Shown piece after piece: positions 35,140 through 47,158 of a stretch of 64,000 bases of DNA. The translations under genes were made by a program, and so were the position numbers. The number at the start of each line of letters is the position of its first letter. Position 1 is the first letter of the stretch. Source of the DNA: Xylogone sp. PMI_703 (lineage: Eukaryota; Ascomycota; Leotiomycetes); the NCBI GenBank assembly GCA_021399445.1, contig JAJTUQ010000012.1:186001-250000 (forward strand), read 5' to 3'. The notes under the pieces were generated by a model. It was not told the origin of the DNA. It did no database searches and was given only the letters and a program-made list of their open reading frames with translations.

Positions 35140-37649
35140 GCATGTGATACAGACATCAAGGTATAAAGGCAAGTATGATCTATGACGTAGAATTTGAAGG
35201 ATTAATTGCTTTGTGCTTAAGCTATTTAAAGGTTAATTGTTACGGGTACAGAGCAGGTGCACCAGGGTAACGCGAAACTGAGGTGACAAGCTCACTTATG
35301 AAGATACATAAGTACTTACTCATCAAAGCAATCTCATGACGTTTCCAATTCCGCAGCCATGGCAACTTAAGACCTTCACTACTCCCCTGTTACACCTCTA
35401 TACAGTTGAAGGTAAAAAGAAGAAGTAATGATTACATAAACTACAGGTAGATAAAAGAGTTACCACTAAAAGAACCAAACTATATACAAAGGTATCATAC
35501 CCATTACACGCATGCCAATTATTATACTAACATCGTCAGCTAAATAATTTGCCAATTTTACTCTGTATCTTATTTTTTTATCTCTACTACTTCTATCACT
35601 TTTAAACCTGTTGACTTGTCAAATAGACGATAGGGCATGGTCGTCTCACGTGCCAACCAAGACCCTGTCACCTTCATCACCGTAACACTCTCCCTAACGC
35701 TATTATCAGTACGCATGTATTCCAGACGGACTTTGATTTGGAATGATGGTTCTGATGAACGAAGTAGTTTTAATTTCATATCACTACAATGTACCAAAGG
35801 ATTCTGCTCTCGAGGATACGGTACAGCCGGACGTAACTTGGCTGGTCGTGTATTGCTAAGCTTAGACGTAGCTTTCCGTATCAATCCAGGGAGAAAGCGT
35901 GTAATTAGAAAGAGGTCATTAATTAGCTTTATACTAATAGTTAACACAAAAGTTACACTTTAAATCCCTCTAGAATAACAGTATAAAGGACTTACTCGAC
36001 TGAACATGTTCAGTCTAAGTCCCTTTGTCACCTTTTAAAGTTAGTTACTCCTCTCCCGTCATTCTAACAAAGAGGTTATTTTGAAAAGTTTTGAAACATT
36101 GTACATATCAAAAGACTACATACAATTCGTCTGATGAATTTCTTGACTGACGTAGTCTATAGATAAGTAAATACAGAAGTCTAACCCTATCTTCTTAGTA
36201 AGTCCGCCAGTCCGTAAAGTTGTCTTTTGGGTCAATAATTATCTAAACTGAACATAGCTTCTGAGGTTAAAATCATATCTTCTCAAAAGCTAGCCCAAGA
36301 GTCGTCACAGAATTCAGATTCCTAAGACGAATAAAAATCTGTCAAAAGTCAGATAAACATTATAAATATAAAGATATTTAGATGTACTCCTACAAGCTTT
36401 ATAATATATAATAACAATCTGTAATCTGTAATACAACACACTTTAGCTTCATCACATAAAGCTGACCATACTTCACCAATCTTCCTCATGCGCTAACTTC
36501 CCGAATCAAGCCAATCAGCAGGAGAGAGGGATAAGAAGAGATTACTGACAGTATTCGTAATTAATATCATTAAGTCTTTTATCTTATGATATTCGATATA
36601 GTCCAATAAATAAAACTCTGTTAGGAAAAGGTTATTCTAATTAACGTCTATAGCCTGTATAACATTATATTCTTATTTCATAACTATAATTACAAACCTT
36701 TTAAGCATCCGTCTAATATCACGTTCTATAACCACTTGTCAGATTAGATCTAGTACAAATGATAAGTGATCAACAGGACGAGATGAGGTCTCGTTAGAAA
36801 GAATAATAAATATCATCCAATCTGCTAAAAAATGTCATCCTTTTAGAAACTGCAAATAAGTTAACGATTAATTATTCTCCGCGGTAATAAACTTACCTTC
36901 CCAACTGTTTCCCATCTCTCCCACAGCGACCCAGATGCTTGATAATGCGGAGCAAGGCTATTGCAGCAGGTGATCAGTTTATCAAGAAAGCCAAAAACAG
37001 CACTATCTCTGTATCCAAGCATAACTCTCACTAGGGAATGAAAAGCGATTCTGCAAAATACAACAGAGATTTTGATATCCAGATTCTCAGCAACTATTGA
37101 TAGATCTGTCAAAGTTATATCTTGCAAGATCTAGTCCCATTTCCACACCGGGAGGGGCAGACTTGCTAAGTTTAACAGACGAACTATCTCTTTCACGGTC
37201 TCTGATTTGTTATTATAAGGCAGTTCGTCACACCTGCTCCCATGAAGAATACTCCAGAATGCCTTGAGCAGACTCGTTAGACGGTCAACTAATAATACAG
37301 ACAAAGTGTCCTCATCTTCAAAGGGAAGGAATTTAAGAATTAGTTAAATATCATTAAAATCAGTTGTGGATCTGGAAACTTCTTAAGCCACCGCTTCCCA
37401 GTGTCATGAGGTAAGCGTAACATCAAAAGAAGTAAGGAGGACATCCGAAGCAGACTAGCTTGATAGATGTAAAAGCATCAATGTTAAGGATCGTCCATCG
37501 TCGTCCGTCGCCTGATTAGCTTCATAGAAGCTAGAGAGAGTATGTTATATTCAGAGTGATGTGGAAGGTTAGTCTATTCTGAGCCGCACCAGAGTGAGGC
37601 TATATGCTAGCTAAGTGCCATCAGACAGCGAGAACTAAGGCCTGAAATA
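35140..37649. other. AT-rich, probably RIP-degraded region
   Basis: No gene with recognisable domains. A minus-strand frame at 35570-35947 (125 aa, with SNTRPAKLRPAVPYPRE) is unrecognised, and another at 36861-37127 likewise. The rest is strongly AT-rich with TAAT/ATTA runs. Confidence 0.35.
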
Positions 37650-39517
37650 AGTCCCCCCCTAGGATTACGCGCACCCGGGAAGACGCGCACCCATCAAAAC
37701 ATTCAACCAAGACCACTCTCAATCTTCAACCTCGAATAACTCAACAACCACAACTCGAAATGAATTCAAAATCGAAACTAAAAGATCAAACCCTTCGATT
37801 AGCTGTCCAAGTATACCAAAATCGCAAATTTCCGTCAATCCGATCTTGCGCAAAGGCATTCAATCTGAGTGAGTTTACTTTACGATGTAGACTACGTAGT
37901 AGGGAAAATCGGTCAATTAGTCACTCTAATCAACAATTATTATCGCCCAGCCAAGAGGAGATGTTAGCCAATTGGATTTTAGACCTAGAGGCCCAAGGAC
38001 ATGCCCCAGCACATGGCCAGGTTCGGGAAATGGCTCAAATAATCAGACGTGTTAGTCATGGACCTTCTGCAATATTACAACCAATAAGAAATAATTAGAT
38101 TTAACGCTTCAAATTGTGCAACCCACGTATAGTAACTATACTAGGAAAGGCTTTGGATTTAGTGCGTATGGAAGGAACTAGTTTAAAAGCTCTTCAAGAG
38201 TGGTTTTCCCTGTTCTACAAGACAGTTATCACCCATAAGATTAAGTCACATTATATATACAATATGGATAAAACTAGTATTATTTTAGAGGCTTACGTTA
38301 ATCAATTTATGCTTGAAGATTCACAGAATAAGCAAGTATACGTCAAAACGCCAGAAAATCGAGAGTAAGTTACAATTGTAAAGATAATTAATATTACCGG
38401 CAAGTTCTTTTAACCTCTGGTCATATTCAAAGGCCAAAACCTTCAATCAACCTGGTATCCATATGAATACTTCTTACCATGGAAATATGACGTTTCTGAG
38501 AATGGCTGGACCTCAAATAAAATGGCAATTAGCTGATTACAGGAGATGTTCCTGCCTCAATACGAGAAGGATTCTCATAGCCTTACCTTATTGATTGTTG
38601 ATGGCCACCATTCGTATTATAGCATTGAATTTATGTAAGAAGTCAAACAAAATAGAGCGATTGTACTGTATTTATCAGCACATTCTTCTCATATTACTCA
38701 GTCATTGGATTTGAGTTATTTTTCAGGCGTCAAAAAGAGATATCGCGACCGTATTACAGCTCTTGCTCAATACGATGATTCTGCACTAATCAAGAAGATT
38801 TATTTCTGTCAATATTATCAAATGGCCTGTCTAGAAGGTCTCCGCGAAGAGCTTATTATAACTAGCTTCAAAGCTGTAGGTCTAGTTCTATATAATCCAA
38901 GAAAAGTATTAGATTCGCGCATGGTCAGAGCTGGGAAGGGGACTACCACTCAACCAACCCCACTACCACAAATAATAAGCCAAACGCCTTTCAAAAGGCA
39001 AACCACTTTAGATGAGATATGGGTTACTACTCCTGAGAATGTTCAACAGCTCAAATTGGGTATTCAACGTGTTGAGGCCAATACTGAACTCAGTAAACCT
39101 ATACGTGTGTTTTTGCGCAAAATCCAAAAGGGCATGAGCAAGATCAACGTGTCAGAAACAAAAGCAATGCACGATTATAAGGGTACAAAGGCTAAATTAG
39201 ATGTTATGAAGCCTCTATAAGGTAGAACTAAGGTTAAACCGAACCCCAATTCAAGGTTTGCCAATATAGATAATATTGTTCAGGTACAGAAGGAGGAGCA
39301 GGAAAAGCAAGCAAAATACGCCGTAAATAACCCAGAATCCAAGCTTCAAGAGACCGCTGACCTTCTAAAGGTCAAGGGGATAGAGGAGTTCATGTTTACC
39401 TTTCAGGCATAGTAATTAGTAGTTGTTGTTGTTGAATAGATTGGCTGTTTCTATTGCAATTCTATGGTGGTGGGGGTGCGCAACTTCCCGGGTGCGCGTA
39501 ATCCTAGGGGGGGGGCT
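37650..39517 (+). mobile_element. Complete-ended Fot1/pogo transposon, 1868 bp
   Basis: The ends are inverted: AGTCCCCCCCTAGGATTACG at 37650 and its near-complement at 39517. The repeat continues GCGCACCCGGGAAG before diverging. TA flanks both ends (37648-37649 and 39518-39519), the duplication expected of this superfamily. Size is typical of Fot1 elements. The internal transposase is broken (see 37760-39220). Confidence 0.9.
37760..39220 (+). pseudogene. Fot1/pogo transposase, disrupted
   Basis: The first frame (37760-38098) begins MNSKSKLKDQTLRLAVQVYQ, with a psq-type helix-turn-helix and then a CENP-B-like HTH (LLSPSQEEMLANWILDL). The DDE_1 domain follows: YNMDKTSI near 38260 (Asp1), LIVDGHHSYYSIEF near 38590 (Asp2) and HSSHITQSLDLSYF near 38690 (Asp3 region). 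Stop codons occur at about 38096, 38366, 38411, 38533 and 38635. The last frame (38705-39220) is a normal variable tail. It is not functional as it stands. Confidence 0.85.
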
Positions 39518-39914
39518 TACAAGGAAAAGGAATACAGCCAAGCGCCAAGGCTCAGATATACAACAAAGAGCGATGCCAAGCCACTAGAGCTATTAGTGCC
39601 AAACCGTCTACCGAGCCAATGATATTACTGTAACAATTATACGTTGAGGTTAAAGAGACTGTTACACCTCCAGACAGCTACGTTAGCTAACTTAGCAATC
39701 CAAAGCGATAAAAGTGTGGAAGTGGTAGAAGTAGAGTTGAACGAGGGAACCCAAGATTATATTGAAGTTATGATGTAATTAGAGTAGCTAAATTTGACAT
39801 TGAACATTGTATTAGTGGGCTAAATTATATAAATAAATTTCACCACTCAATCTCTTCGCACAGTACAAAATTGTATGGGAGCGCGAGGTGTTGTGGTGCC
39901 TGAGGTGTGTCCGG

Positions 39915-39965
39915 TTATCGGCGATTTGCAAGTGGATTTAGGTCAAATGCAAGTGGATTTAGGTC
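39915..39965. repeat. Two tandem copies of a 21-bp unit
   Basis: TGCAAGTGGATTTAGGTCAA is followed by ATGCAAGTGGATTTAGGTC. The short tandem duplication lies upstream of the zinc-knuckle relic. Confidence 0.6.
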
Positions 39966-40123
39966 TGCCCTTCTTATAGTAATTCTAAAGCACTTTGGGT
40001 TCTGGAGACGCCATGGAACTCAATTCAATTATAGAAACAATATGAGGCTATCCAATCAATGCTTGAAACCCTTTCTACACCTGCTAGAGTTGCGTTGACT
40101 CAAAACTTGTAAAGGGGTGCTAG

Positions 40124-40426
40124 ATGGTTATGTATAGTACCATATTTCTGGCCAGAGAGGTAGAGGAATTGAAGGCTACCACTGAATCAATTCAGCAAGA
40201 ACTCAAAAGATCTAGGAAACAATTTACTCACAAAGGCTCTTTAACAGCACAAGAGGCCACAGAACTGGCTCAGTCGAGTACAAATGCTCCAGAAGTGGTA
40301 GAAGTGGCAAATCCAGAGAATACAACACAAGCCTTGCTGGCACCACAGCGATGGCCACCTAAGTGCTCAGGATGTGGAATTGTAGGGTATAGAATAAACC
40401 AGTGCTCTGATTCAGCCAATAATTAG
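40124..40426 (+). pseudogene. Transposase C-terminal relic with a zinc-knuckle-like end
   Basis: The frame contains VEELKATTESIQQELKRSRK, then GSLTAQEATELAQ, and ends KCSGCGIVGYRINQC. A second, better copy lies on the minus strand at 62310-62600, where the knuckle is C-x2-C-x4-H-x4-C; here His is replaced by Tyr. I take both as tails of pogo-type elements because downstream sequence (GTGCGCCGACCGAGTGGGTG at about 40490) resembles a pogo terminal repeat. A Gag-like origin is the alternative. Confidence 0.55.
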
Positions 40427-40509
40427 GTAGATTACAATAAAGGTTGTTTGTGGTTGAATATTTGGTGCTGTATCTGCAGTGGTGGGGGAAGTGCGCCGAC
40501 CGAGTGGGT

Positions 40510-41158
40510 GCGCCGATGGAGTTGGATTTACGTTAGTTAGAAAGAGAACAGCTTATAATATTTCTTAGCCTGAAAACTTGGCGAACTACTCACAACTTTT
40601 TTATCGTCATAACAAACTTCTAAAAGTAACACTAGTACTGGTAAAATGACTATTAGCTACAAGTCAATTCTTTGAGTACTGGCTAGTTCGTTAGTATGCA
40701 GACATACAGGACCAAGAAGATAGGAACAAGGGTTAATTGGGAAAAGGTCTAAATAACTAACCAGTATCACATAGTTAATAGTGAATCTGACACAGTAGCC
40801 GCCAGAACACAGCGTAAATACTTCGTACGCACAAGACTTAGTTGCGTAAAGGTTTAGTCCAGTCCCTAGGGAGAGGGTATACCTTACGATGTATTACTAT
40901 TGGGTTCAGGACTAAACTCAGTAATGCAGTTCGAAGAGGCTACACAATGGAAGACGGGGCAAAAGAGAACGGAAAGCCATTACAATTCTAGTTACTGTAT
41001 TAGGTTTATTACTTCGTACACTAAAAGGAGTGCTATTGCTCTCTCGAGGGATTCCCAATTCATTCTATTACGTCATATATTTACGGAGTAGCATGGACGT
41101 ATATGTAACGAAGAGGTCCGGAGAGTGCCTAGTAGTCGATTACAAATACACGACTTAA
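40510..41158. other. Unassigned region
   Basis: No gene is supported. Confidence 0.3.
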
Positions 41159-41160
41159 TA

Positions 41161-41529
41161 ACGCAATTCCCGGTCTACCGGCGCATCCTGTCCACCAGTG
41201 CAGTGAAATTTACCGCAAAATTAAGAAAAATCGACTTTCAATATCTCAACAAATATATGATCATATTTAATTAAGCTTTGTAATTTGCTTATTTGATTAA
41301 TGAACAGTTAATATTCATATTCTAGTACAATTAAAATATATAATGAAAATATATAATAAAATAGCTCTAGATTAAAGTTCTAAAACTAAATTTAGTACTC
41401 TAAAAATTAGCTAGTATAAACTTTCAAAATTATATAGTTGTTAAATTTTCAAGAGGTAATTTCTCTTGGTTTTGCAGTAAATTTCACTGCGCCGGTGGAC
41501 AGGGTGCGCCGGTAGACCGGGAATTGCGT
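41161..41529. mobile_element. 369-bp MITE with about 60-bp terminal inverted repeats
   Basis: The ends read ACGCAATTCCCGGTCTACCG on each strand and remain nearly complementary for about 60 bases, including GCAGTGAAATTTACCGCAAA inside the left arm. TA flanks both ends (41159-41160 and 41530-41531), matching a pogo/mariner target duplication. The core is AT-rich and non-coding. Related decayed copies are at 383-775 and about 8055-8120. It ends about 150 bases before the reductase gene's ATG and may lie in its promoter. Confidence 0.85.
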
Positions 41530-41678
41530 TACTCAAGTTCCGAATAACATCTCTTGAATCTTAACATTTTATTTCCGATTTCAAACCTACCACGGCTGCA
41601 TATATGCATGTTCAAAAGGGTAAAACTAATTATCATCAGACAAAATAATTGATGGACTAGTGTAAGACAATTACAGAT

Positions 41679-43054
41679 ATGTCTCAACATCTTGCCATTG
41701 CCCAGGTGGAACCTAATGGTCCTATGGTGAAGATTCGTGTACCGACACCAGCGGTGGGTCCTGGCGAGCTTCTGCTGGAGACAAGGGCTGCTGGAATTAA
41801 CGCAAGTCTCGAGGTTACTTAGAAATTCAGAAGCAAGCTAACAGATGTGCAATTCTGTAGCCAGCAGATCAAAAATGGTTTGACTTGAATCCTGGTCGCT
41901 TGACAAGAGACCAGTATCCCTGGTTGACAGGATGCGACATCACTGGAGTTGTTGTAAAAGTAGGAGATGGTGTCACGTCGTTTAAAGAAGGAGACAAAGT
42001 ATGGTCAAGCCTCAGACACTCACTTTTGTAGTTCCATAAAGCCTTACTGACCACGGTGCATACAGGTTGTAACTTTTCAAGCTCCATTTTTGAGTTTGCT
42101 AGGAAACAGAGTTGCAGGATTGCAGAAATATTCTATCGCATCCGCTAAGCAGTCAGCCAAGATACCGGATGGGGTGACCTTTCAAGAGGCTGCGACGTTT
42201 CCTGTAACTGCAGTGACCATTATCGCTGCTTTTCAAGGCTTGGGAATTCAGTGGCCTGCTGTAGGTCCTATGGTATCAAATGAGCCTGTTATAGTCTGGG
42301 GAGGAGGTGCGGGAGTTGGCAGAACAGCAATTATCTTCTTGAAGAAAGCTGGTTACAATAATATCATTGTGACAGCAGCGTTGAAGAGGGCAGCAGATTT
42401 GAAAGCAATCGGTGCACGAGTTGTTATTGACTATCGTGATGAACAGGTCGCTCAGAAATTGTTAGAAGCAAAAGGAAATGGCAAGATATTGATCGCCATT
42501 GATGCGACTGGTAGGGGTGGCAGTACTGACATTATCGCAAATCTTATGGAGAAAGGTGGAAGAATTGCTGTTGGTTCACTACCAACAGGTGCGAAGCATT
42601 ATCAAAAACTGGACGTCATCGCCTTCCCTGTTAACTGCGCAAAATACATCAATGTGAGTTATATCAAATACTAAAGTGTACGAAATAATTTACTGATATG
42701 TATAGCCCTCACCAGAAAACGTTCAGATGAGGTCTTTCGGAGAGACCATTGTTTGGCCGGCGTAAGTTATGAATCACTAACCTACAGGTTGAACGACGCG
42801 ATTACACAATACTAACGCACTTCATAGCTTTCAAAAATTACTAGTGAAAGGGTTCGTTTATGTACGGTCTTGTGAAAGTACTAATGCTAATTATTTATTG
42901 CCCTATCAGATATCCATTCCAGCCTCAACTCATCGTTAACGACGGATCTTCAAACGATATAGGTGCTAGCGTTAACCGAGCATTTGATATCATTCGAACC
43001 TCAGCGGGAGATGGTCGGAAGGTTGTTGTAAATTTGGAAGGACAGTTGAACTAA
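41679..43054 (+). CDS. MDR-family (quinone oxidoreductase/enoyl reductase-like) dehydrogenase
   Basis: Six exons (41679-41805, 41865-41998, 42066-42653, 42706-42761, 42828-42851, 42910-43054) join in phase to 357 aa. The N-terminal GroES-like domain has GELLLETRAAGIN and TGCDITGVVVKVGDGV. The nucleotide-binding domain has VIVWGGGAGVGRTA, the zinc-independent MDR version of the NADPH loop, and ends with a normal C-terminus (VVVNLEGQLN). Trans-acting enoyl reductases of the ToxD group in fungal clusters look like this, but no polyketide synthase is present in the window, so the substrate is open. Donor GTCTCG of intron 1 is weak; the other introns are good. Confidence 0.85.
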
Positions 43055-44180
43055 GAAGAAGTAGATGCAACATTCATGGGATTGCTGCATATCTGATACT
43101 GGATCAAGGGTCCCATGTTTATGATCTCATTCCATGGTTCAACAATAGTAGCGATAAGTACGTTCCAACAACGTACAATACGTGGAAGTTGGGCCAGCTT
43201 AAATTTGACCCTTAGTCTCTCACATTCCTCATATCTACAATACAGTACATATCGTAACAGAGCATGGTGAGCATCTAATGGTCCCGAATTTCAGTCACCA
43301 ATTTAAAGTAGAAGCGGATTGCCATGGAGTACCTGGTGCACTATCTACGGTGTAGAATTTAGTTACTAGATGTAGATAATTTTTTTAAATTCAGCGATAT
43401 TTTACTGTTACCTATCCATCTGAACTTCCGTCCATGCCGTAATAGAGATATTTTGCATTAGATCCTTGACAACCATAACTGGTTTGATATGATTTCATAC
43501 TGATCTTAGACGTTTAAGGTTATCCAATCTTATTTGCGTCATCCATTCCCAAGCATTACCATGCTTGAGCTCTTGCTAACGAGTGATATGTTTGGGAGTT
43601 GCACTAGTACTATTTGTAACATAACTCCGAATAAAAAAGGTTGAAAAAAGCGCATTACCGATGAAATTGGATAAAGTATGTTCAGCCAAATGGAGAATAC
43701 TTGCCCCACTTGTATCCATGCGCCTGGCCACCCCAAACGATTTAATCTCTAACAGGTGTAGAACGTGGAAGTCTGCGAACAAAACGAGGCATTCATGGAT
43801 TACGTATTTCGCTACGGAAATGCAATAATAACGGCGACATCTTTGTCCATTATTCTCGTCGTTTTATTTCCCGCTGCCCCGCTATCTTGGTTGTATTGTA
43901 CCTGGAAAAAAAAAATAGTCCTCCATCGTCTTTTACCCGTCCTGGCTGAGATATCACCTGAATAAGCGTCATCCGCTGCCCTTAACTCTGGGTCCCTGGA
44001 ATACGTACTACAGTGTAAGATTACCAACGTAATGATGGAAGACGTACGCGCCCATCCAACTCCGGGCCTGCTCCCTTGCCGGATATATTCGGACCGAATT
44101 GCCTCATGCGTGCAGCTATATTCATATCCTCGGCCATGACGAAAAAGGTGGTAGAGGTCCAATTTGAGCGATGCCACCTA
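43055..44180. other. Intergenic region
   Basis: No gene is supported. A 66-codon plus-strand frame at 43765-43965 has one hydrophobic segment (ITATSLSIILVVLF) and is unrecognised. Confidence 0.3.
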
Positions 44181-44184
44181 AACT

Positions 44185-44330
44185 CACCCCCTCTTTGTTT
44201 TGTACTAATTGATTCTAATAGCCTATAAGCTTTCCTTTTGAATCAATTACATCTTGAAGCCTTTGTGGCATAGAATCACACCAATTATTAATAGTTTCCT
44301 GAGCTACGGCGGCAAAGGAAAAGGGAATTA
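44185..44330 (-). pseudogene. Tc1/mariner transposase C-terminal scrap
   Basis: Read on the minus strand, the segment gives INNWCDSMPQRLQDVIDSKG, the usual end of Tc1/mariner transposases (helix ending in SMP-R-x-VI). A similar scrap ends the relic at 57040-58155. Nothing more of the element is readable because the flanking DNA is very AT-rich. Confidence 0.5.
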
Positions 44331-44519
44331 GTTACGGAGTATGTGATCTCCAGTCACGTGCCCCTTAGGGTGTAGTGAGCAGCAAGCGACGCTTGTCTCC
44401 AGTAATGATTCTATACCTATAGAATCTTAGCACCTTCTTCGCAACTGAATTACCAAATATAGATTGTAAAGAGCGGCGTAGAGTAGCCACATTAAGGTAG
44501 TTGAAGTGATGGTGTAAGG

Positions 44520-45170
44520 AGGACCCATTTTACTTAGTTAAGTATAAATACCGTTATTGGCTGTATTTCACGGCCTTGATTTACTAATGAAGTATTTTCG
44601 GGTTATTCTAAATAGTGTTTTGCATAATCTACTAAAAGCATCGCCTAAATAGGAGATATATTCTCCGTAGATTAATATTAATACTAATAAACTATTAAAT
44701 TAAAAGGCTTTCTTATCACTTAACTTCAAGTAATAAAAAGTATATAAAATAAAAGCTTTAATACTAATTAATTGTGTACTTTAGTCTTATAAAAATTATC
44801 TTTAATATTTTTAAAATGTATAAAAATATTTAAAATTCTAAAAACTCCTATATTTTCACTACGTAAGCTAATGCTAAGCCTTTGCTAATATCCTTATAAC
44901 CTTCTCTTTGTAAATATATTCTATATAATCTTTAATACTAGTATAAGCCCAGGTAAAACTACTTATAACTTTATCTCTGTATTCATTTGTTAGTTCTATT
45001 CTAGGAATAAAAATCTATTTTTAAATACTACTCTTCTACATATTTAAAACTATATATATTATAGCTAATCTCTTTATATATAGTATATTAAGTATTTACT
45101 ATATTGAGTAGGTTATGAAAAGGGGCGGAACGGTATGTTAGAAATTATAGAGGGTGGTGTCAATTTATCT
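44520..45170. other. Extremely AT-rich tract
   Basis: The tract consists mostly of TA, TAAA and TTAAT runs with no frame of any length. It is probably RIP-decayed repeat. It ends abruptly about 60 bases before the TATA box of the cupin gene. Confidence 0.5.
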
Positions 45171-45231
45171 GTAGCCTAATTTCCGAGGGAATGTTCCGAC
45201 CTTCCGCAATTAGGATCTGGCGACTTCCAGG

Positions 45232-45238
45232 TATAAAA
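45232..45238 (+). promoter_or_regulatory. TATA box of the cupin gene
   Basis: TATAAAA lies 91 bases before the ATG at 45329 and is followed by a CT-rich stretch (CTCTCTTCTTCTCCC at about 45246), a common fungal core-promoter layout. Confidence 0.6.
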
Positions 45239-45328
45239 TGCCGTGTCTCTCTTCTTCTCCCTTAACATCACTCTTTTCTTCTAAATTCATAGCATACATA
45301 TAGTCCTCATTGACAAAACTCAACCATC

Positions 45329-46486
45329 ATGCATTTCTCTACTATTTCCACCGGAATCTGGACTGTGGTATCTGCTGCCTTCCATGTCTCTGCAGCAAAG
45401 CCCAGCTCCCTGTGGGTTGATGAAGTTCCTAATTATGTCCGCCCCTATGCGGTTCAGATACGAAAGCTAATCACCTACGAAATTGGGCAACAATCCTTTC
45501 GCATACCAATAACAGGTCCATCCTCCGGAGGCGAGTTTACATTACAGCTTACCAATGCCCCCGGGTCCCCCGATCTGGGCGTCTTGCCGCACCTTCATGA
45601 AAGGCACTACGAGGACTTTTACGTCACCAAAGGTGCTCTTCAGCTGTGGACGACGAAAGACGGTATAAATGATACCCGCATTTTAACGAAAGGAGACAAT
45701 GGAGCAGTGCCACAAAATACAAAACATACCTTCCAGCATCTGGCACCAAACACTGGGTTTGCGTCACTAATCTTTCCAGGTGGCTTCGAGTGAGTATAAT
45801 TGTTTTGCTACATTCGTGCTGAGTATTTTTAACGCCAAACTAGGGATCTATACTACTACCTGGCAGACAAAAACACCACATTTGCTACCGGTGGCTTTTT
45901 TGACCCGCTGGCTGCCGACCGTCCTCCCCAGGACATAAACATTACGGATCTTTTCCGGTTTGATGTCTACGCACAACCCGATTTCACACCACGTTCAGAC
46001 GCAGTAAATGGTGCAGCTCCTGCCGGCTCGGTTTGGCACAATGGCCCGAATGAGCTTGCCCAAGAGCCTGGAGAACCTTTTTATATCGCTAATGACTACG
46101 GGCCGACGTACTTGAATTCGGAATTCATGGGGTACCACATTGTTCAGCCTTTTATAACACCAGCGCTGACAGCGGGGAATTTCTCCATTACGAAAATTTC
46201 TCTTAGTGAGTTGCTGCCTAACGTTACTGTCCCAGTGAGTAATTTTGCAAACCATATGGGATTGCAAATACTTGATGGTCAGTTATCGGTTAAGGTAGGA
46301 TGGGAAACAATTCAGTTGCTCGAAGATGATGTTTTATTTATACCGGCAAACACATCATTCCAGTATTGGAGTGAGGTGGGATTTACAAGCTTTGTTCATT
46401 GGAGTACTGGAGCGGGTGGGTTGGGTTCAGAGCTTATTAGTAAGGGAATAAACTGGACCAGTCCGATGTGGCCAGCGTATGCCTAA
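45329..46486 (+). CDS. Secreted quercetin 2,3-dioxygenase-like bicupin
   Basis: Two exons (45329-45789 and 45844-46486) separated by a 54-base intron encode 367 aa. Residues 1-23 form a signal peptide (MHFSTISTGIWTVVSAAFHV). The first cupin has LPHLHERHYEDFYVTKG, giving metal ligands His88, His90 and Glu95, and a fourth His133 in KHTFQ. This is the 3-His-1-Glu set of Aspergillus quercetinase with nearly the same spacing. A second cupin follows (ANHMGLQILDGQLSVKVG). The family opens flavonols or related enediols with O2. Several Asn-x-Ser/Thr sites fit secretion. It is intact; whether it acts on the neighbouring NRPS product or on plant flavonols is open. Confidence 0.92.
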
Positions 46487-47158
46487 ATGCTAGACTGCAG
46501 GAGTTTTAATCATTTTCTCCTCGCTTAAGATTAGACTAGAAACTTAGGATTCGTAATACAATGTGTCGAGTTGAGTAATTACATATACGATTGACCTCAC
46601 AGGCTGGCCACGACTGTTACCTCTACGGGGTGCCAGCTGGACACCTGCTACTCAGTGTACTAAGGTCAGAGTAGTTAGGGCTAAAGAGAGTCAAAACGAT
46701 CGATACGATAGGGTTCTCGTAGCCCCTATTTAACGCATATTGTCACCGACCCGTGCGTCCCTCCGATCGTGGCATTACACGTTTAAGATATCGCCAAAGA
46801 TGCAATAATTCTTATAATCGATCACTCTCGAGTTCAAGACAAAAGGATAGCTAGTTAAGGGGTCGACACAAGGGCCTCTGAGGAGGAGACGCGCATCTCC
46901 GGCTACAGCGACTCGATTGCCTACGAAGGCCCTAAATCACAAAATAGTTCAGACTATGTCTTCATTTACCTTATATATATTCTATATAAATTTTGCAGCA
47001 AGAAATCATAAAAAGTAACTTATTCTACTTTAATGAGTCTCTAGAAGTAAATTATGTAAGATTATTTTAGACAGCATGCAAATTTCTTACGGTTCTGGCT
47101 AGAAATCAACACCCAAACCGTAGACACAAAGTTAAAAAAAAAAGGCCGCATTGAGTAT
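46487..47158. other. Intergenic region between cupin and acyl ligase ends
   Basis: No gene is supported. An A-run lies at about 47133-47142. Confidence 0.35.

Noticed and set aside
35570..35947. Tyrosine-recombinase (Starship captain, DUF3435) gene
   Set aside because: The 125-codon frame shows no R-H-R-Y catalytic arrangement and is too short; no other captain-like sequence was seen in the window.
40124..40426. Retroviral Gag gene on the basis of the zinc knuckle
   Set aside because: No protease, reverse transcriptase or LTR pair accompanies it, and its end resembles a DNA-transposon terminal repeat; a transposase tail is the simpler reading, though not proven.
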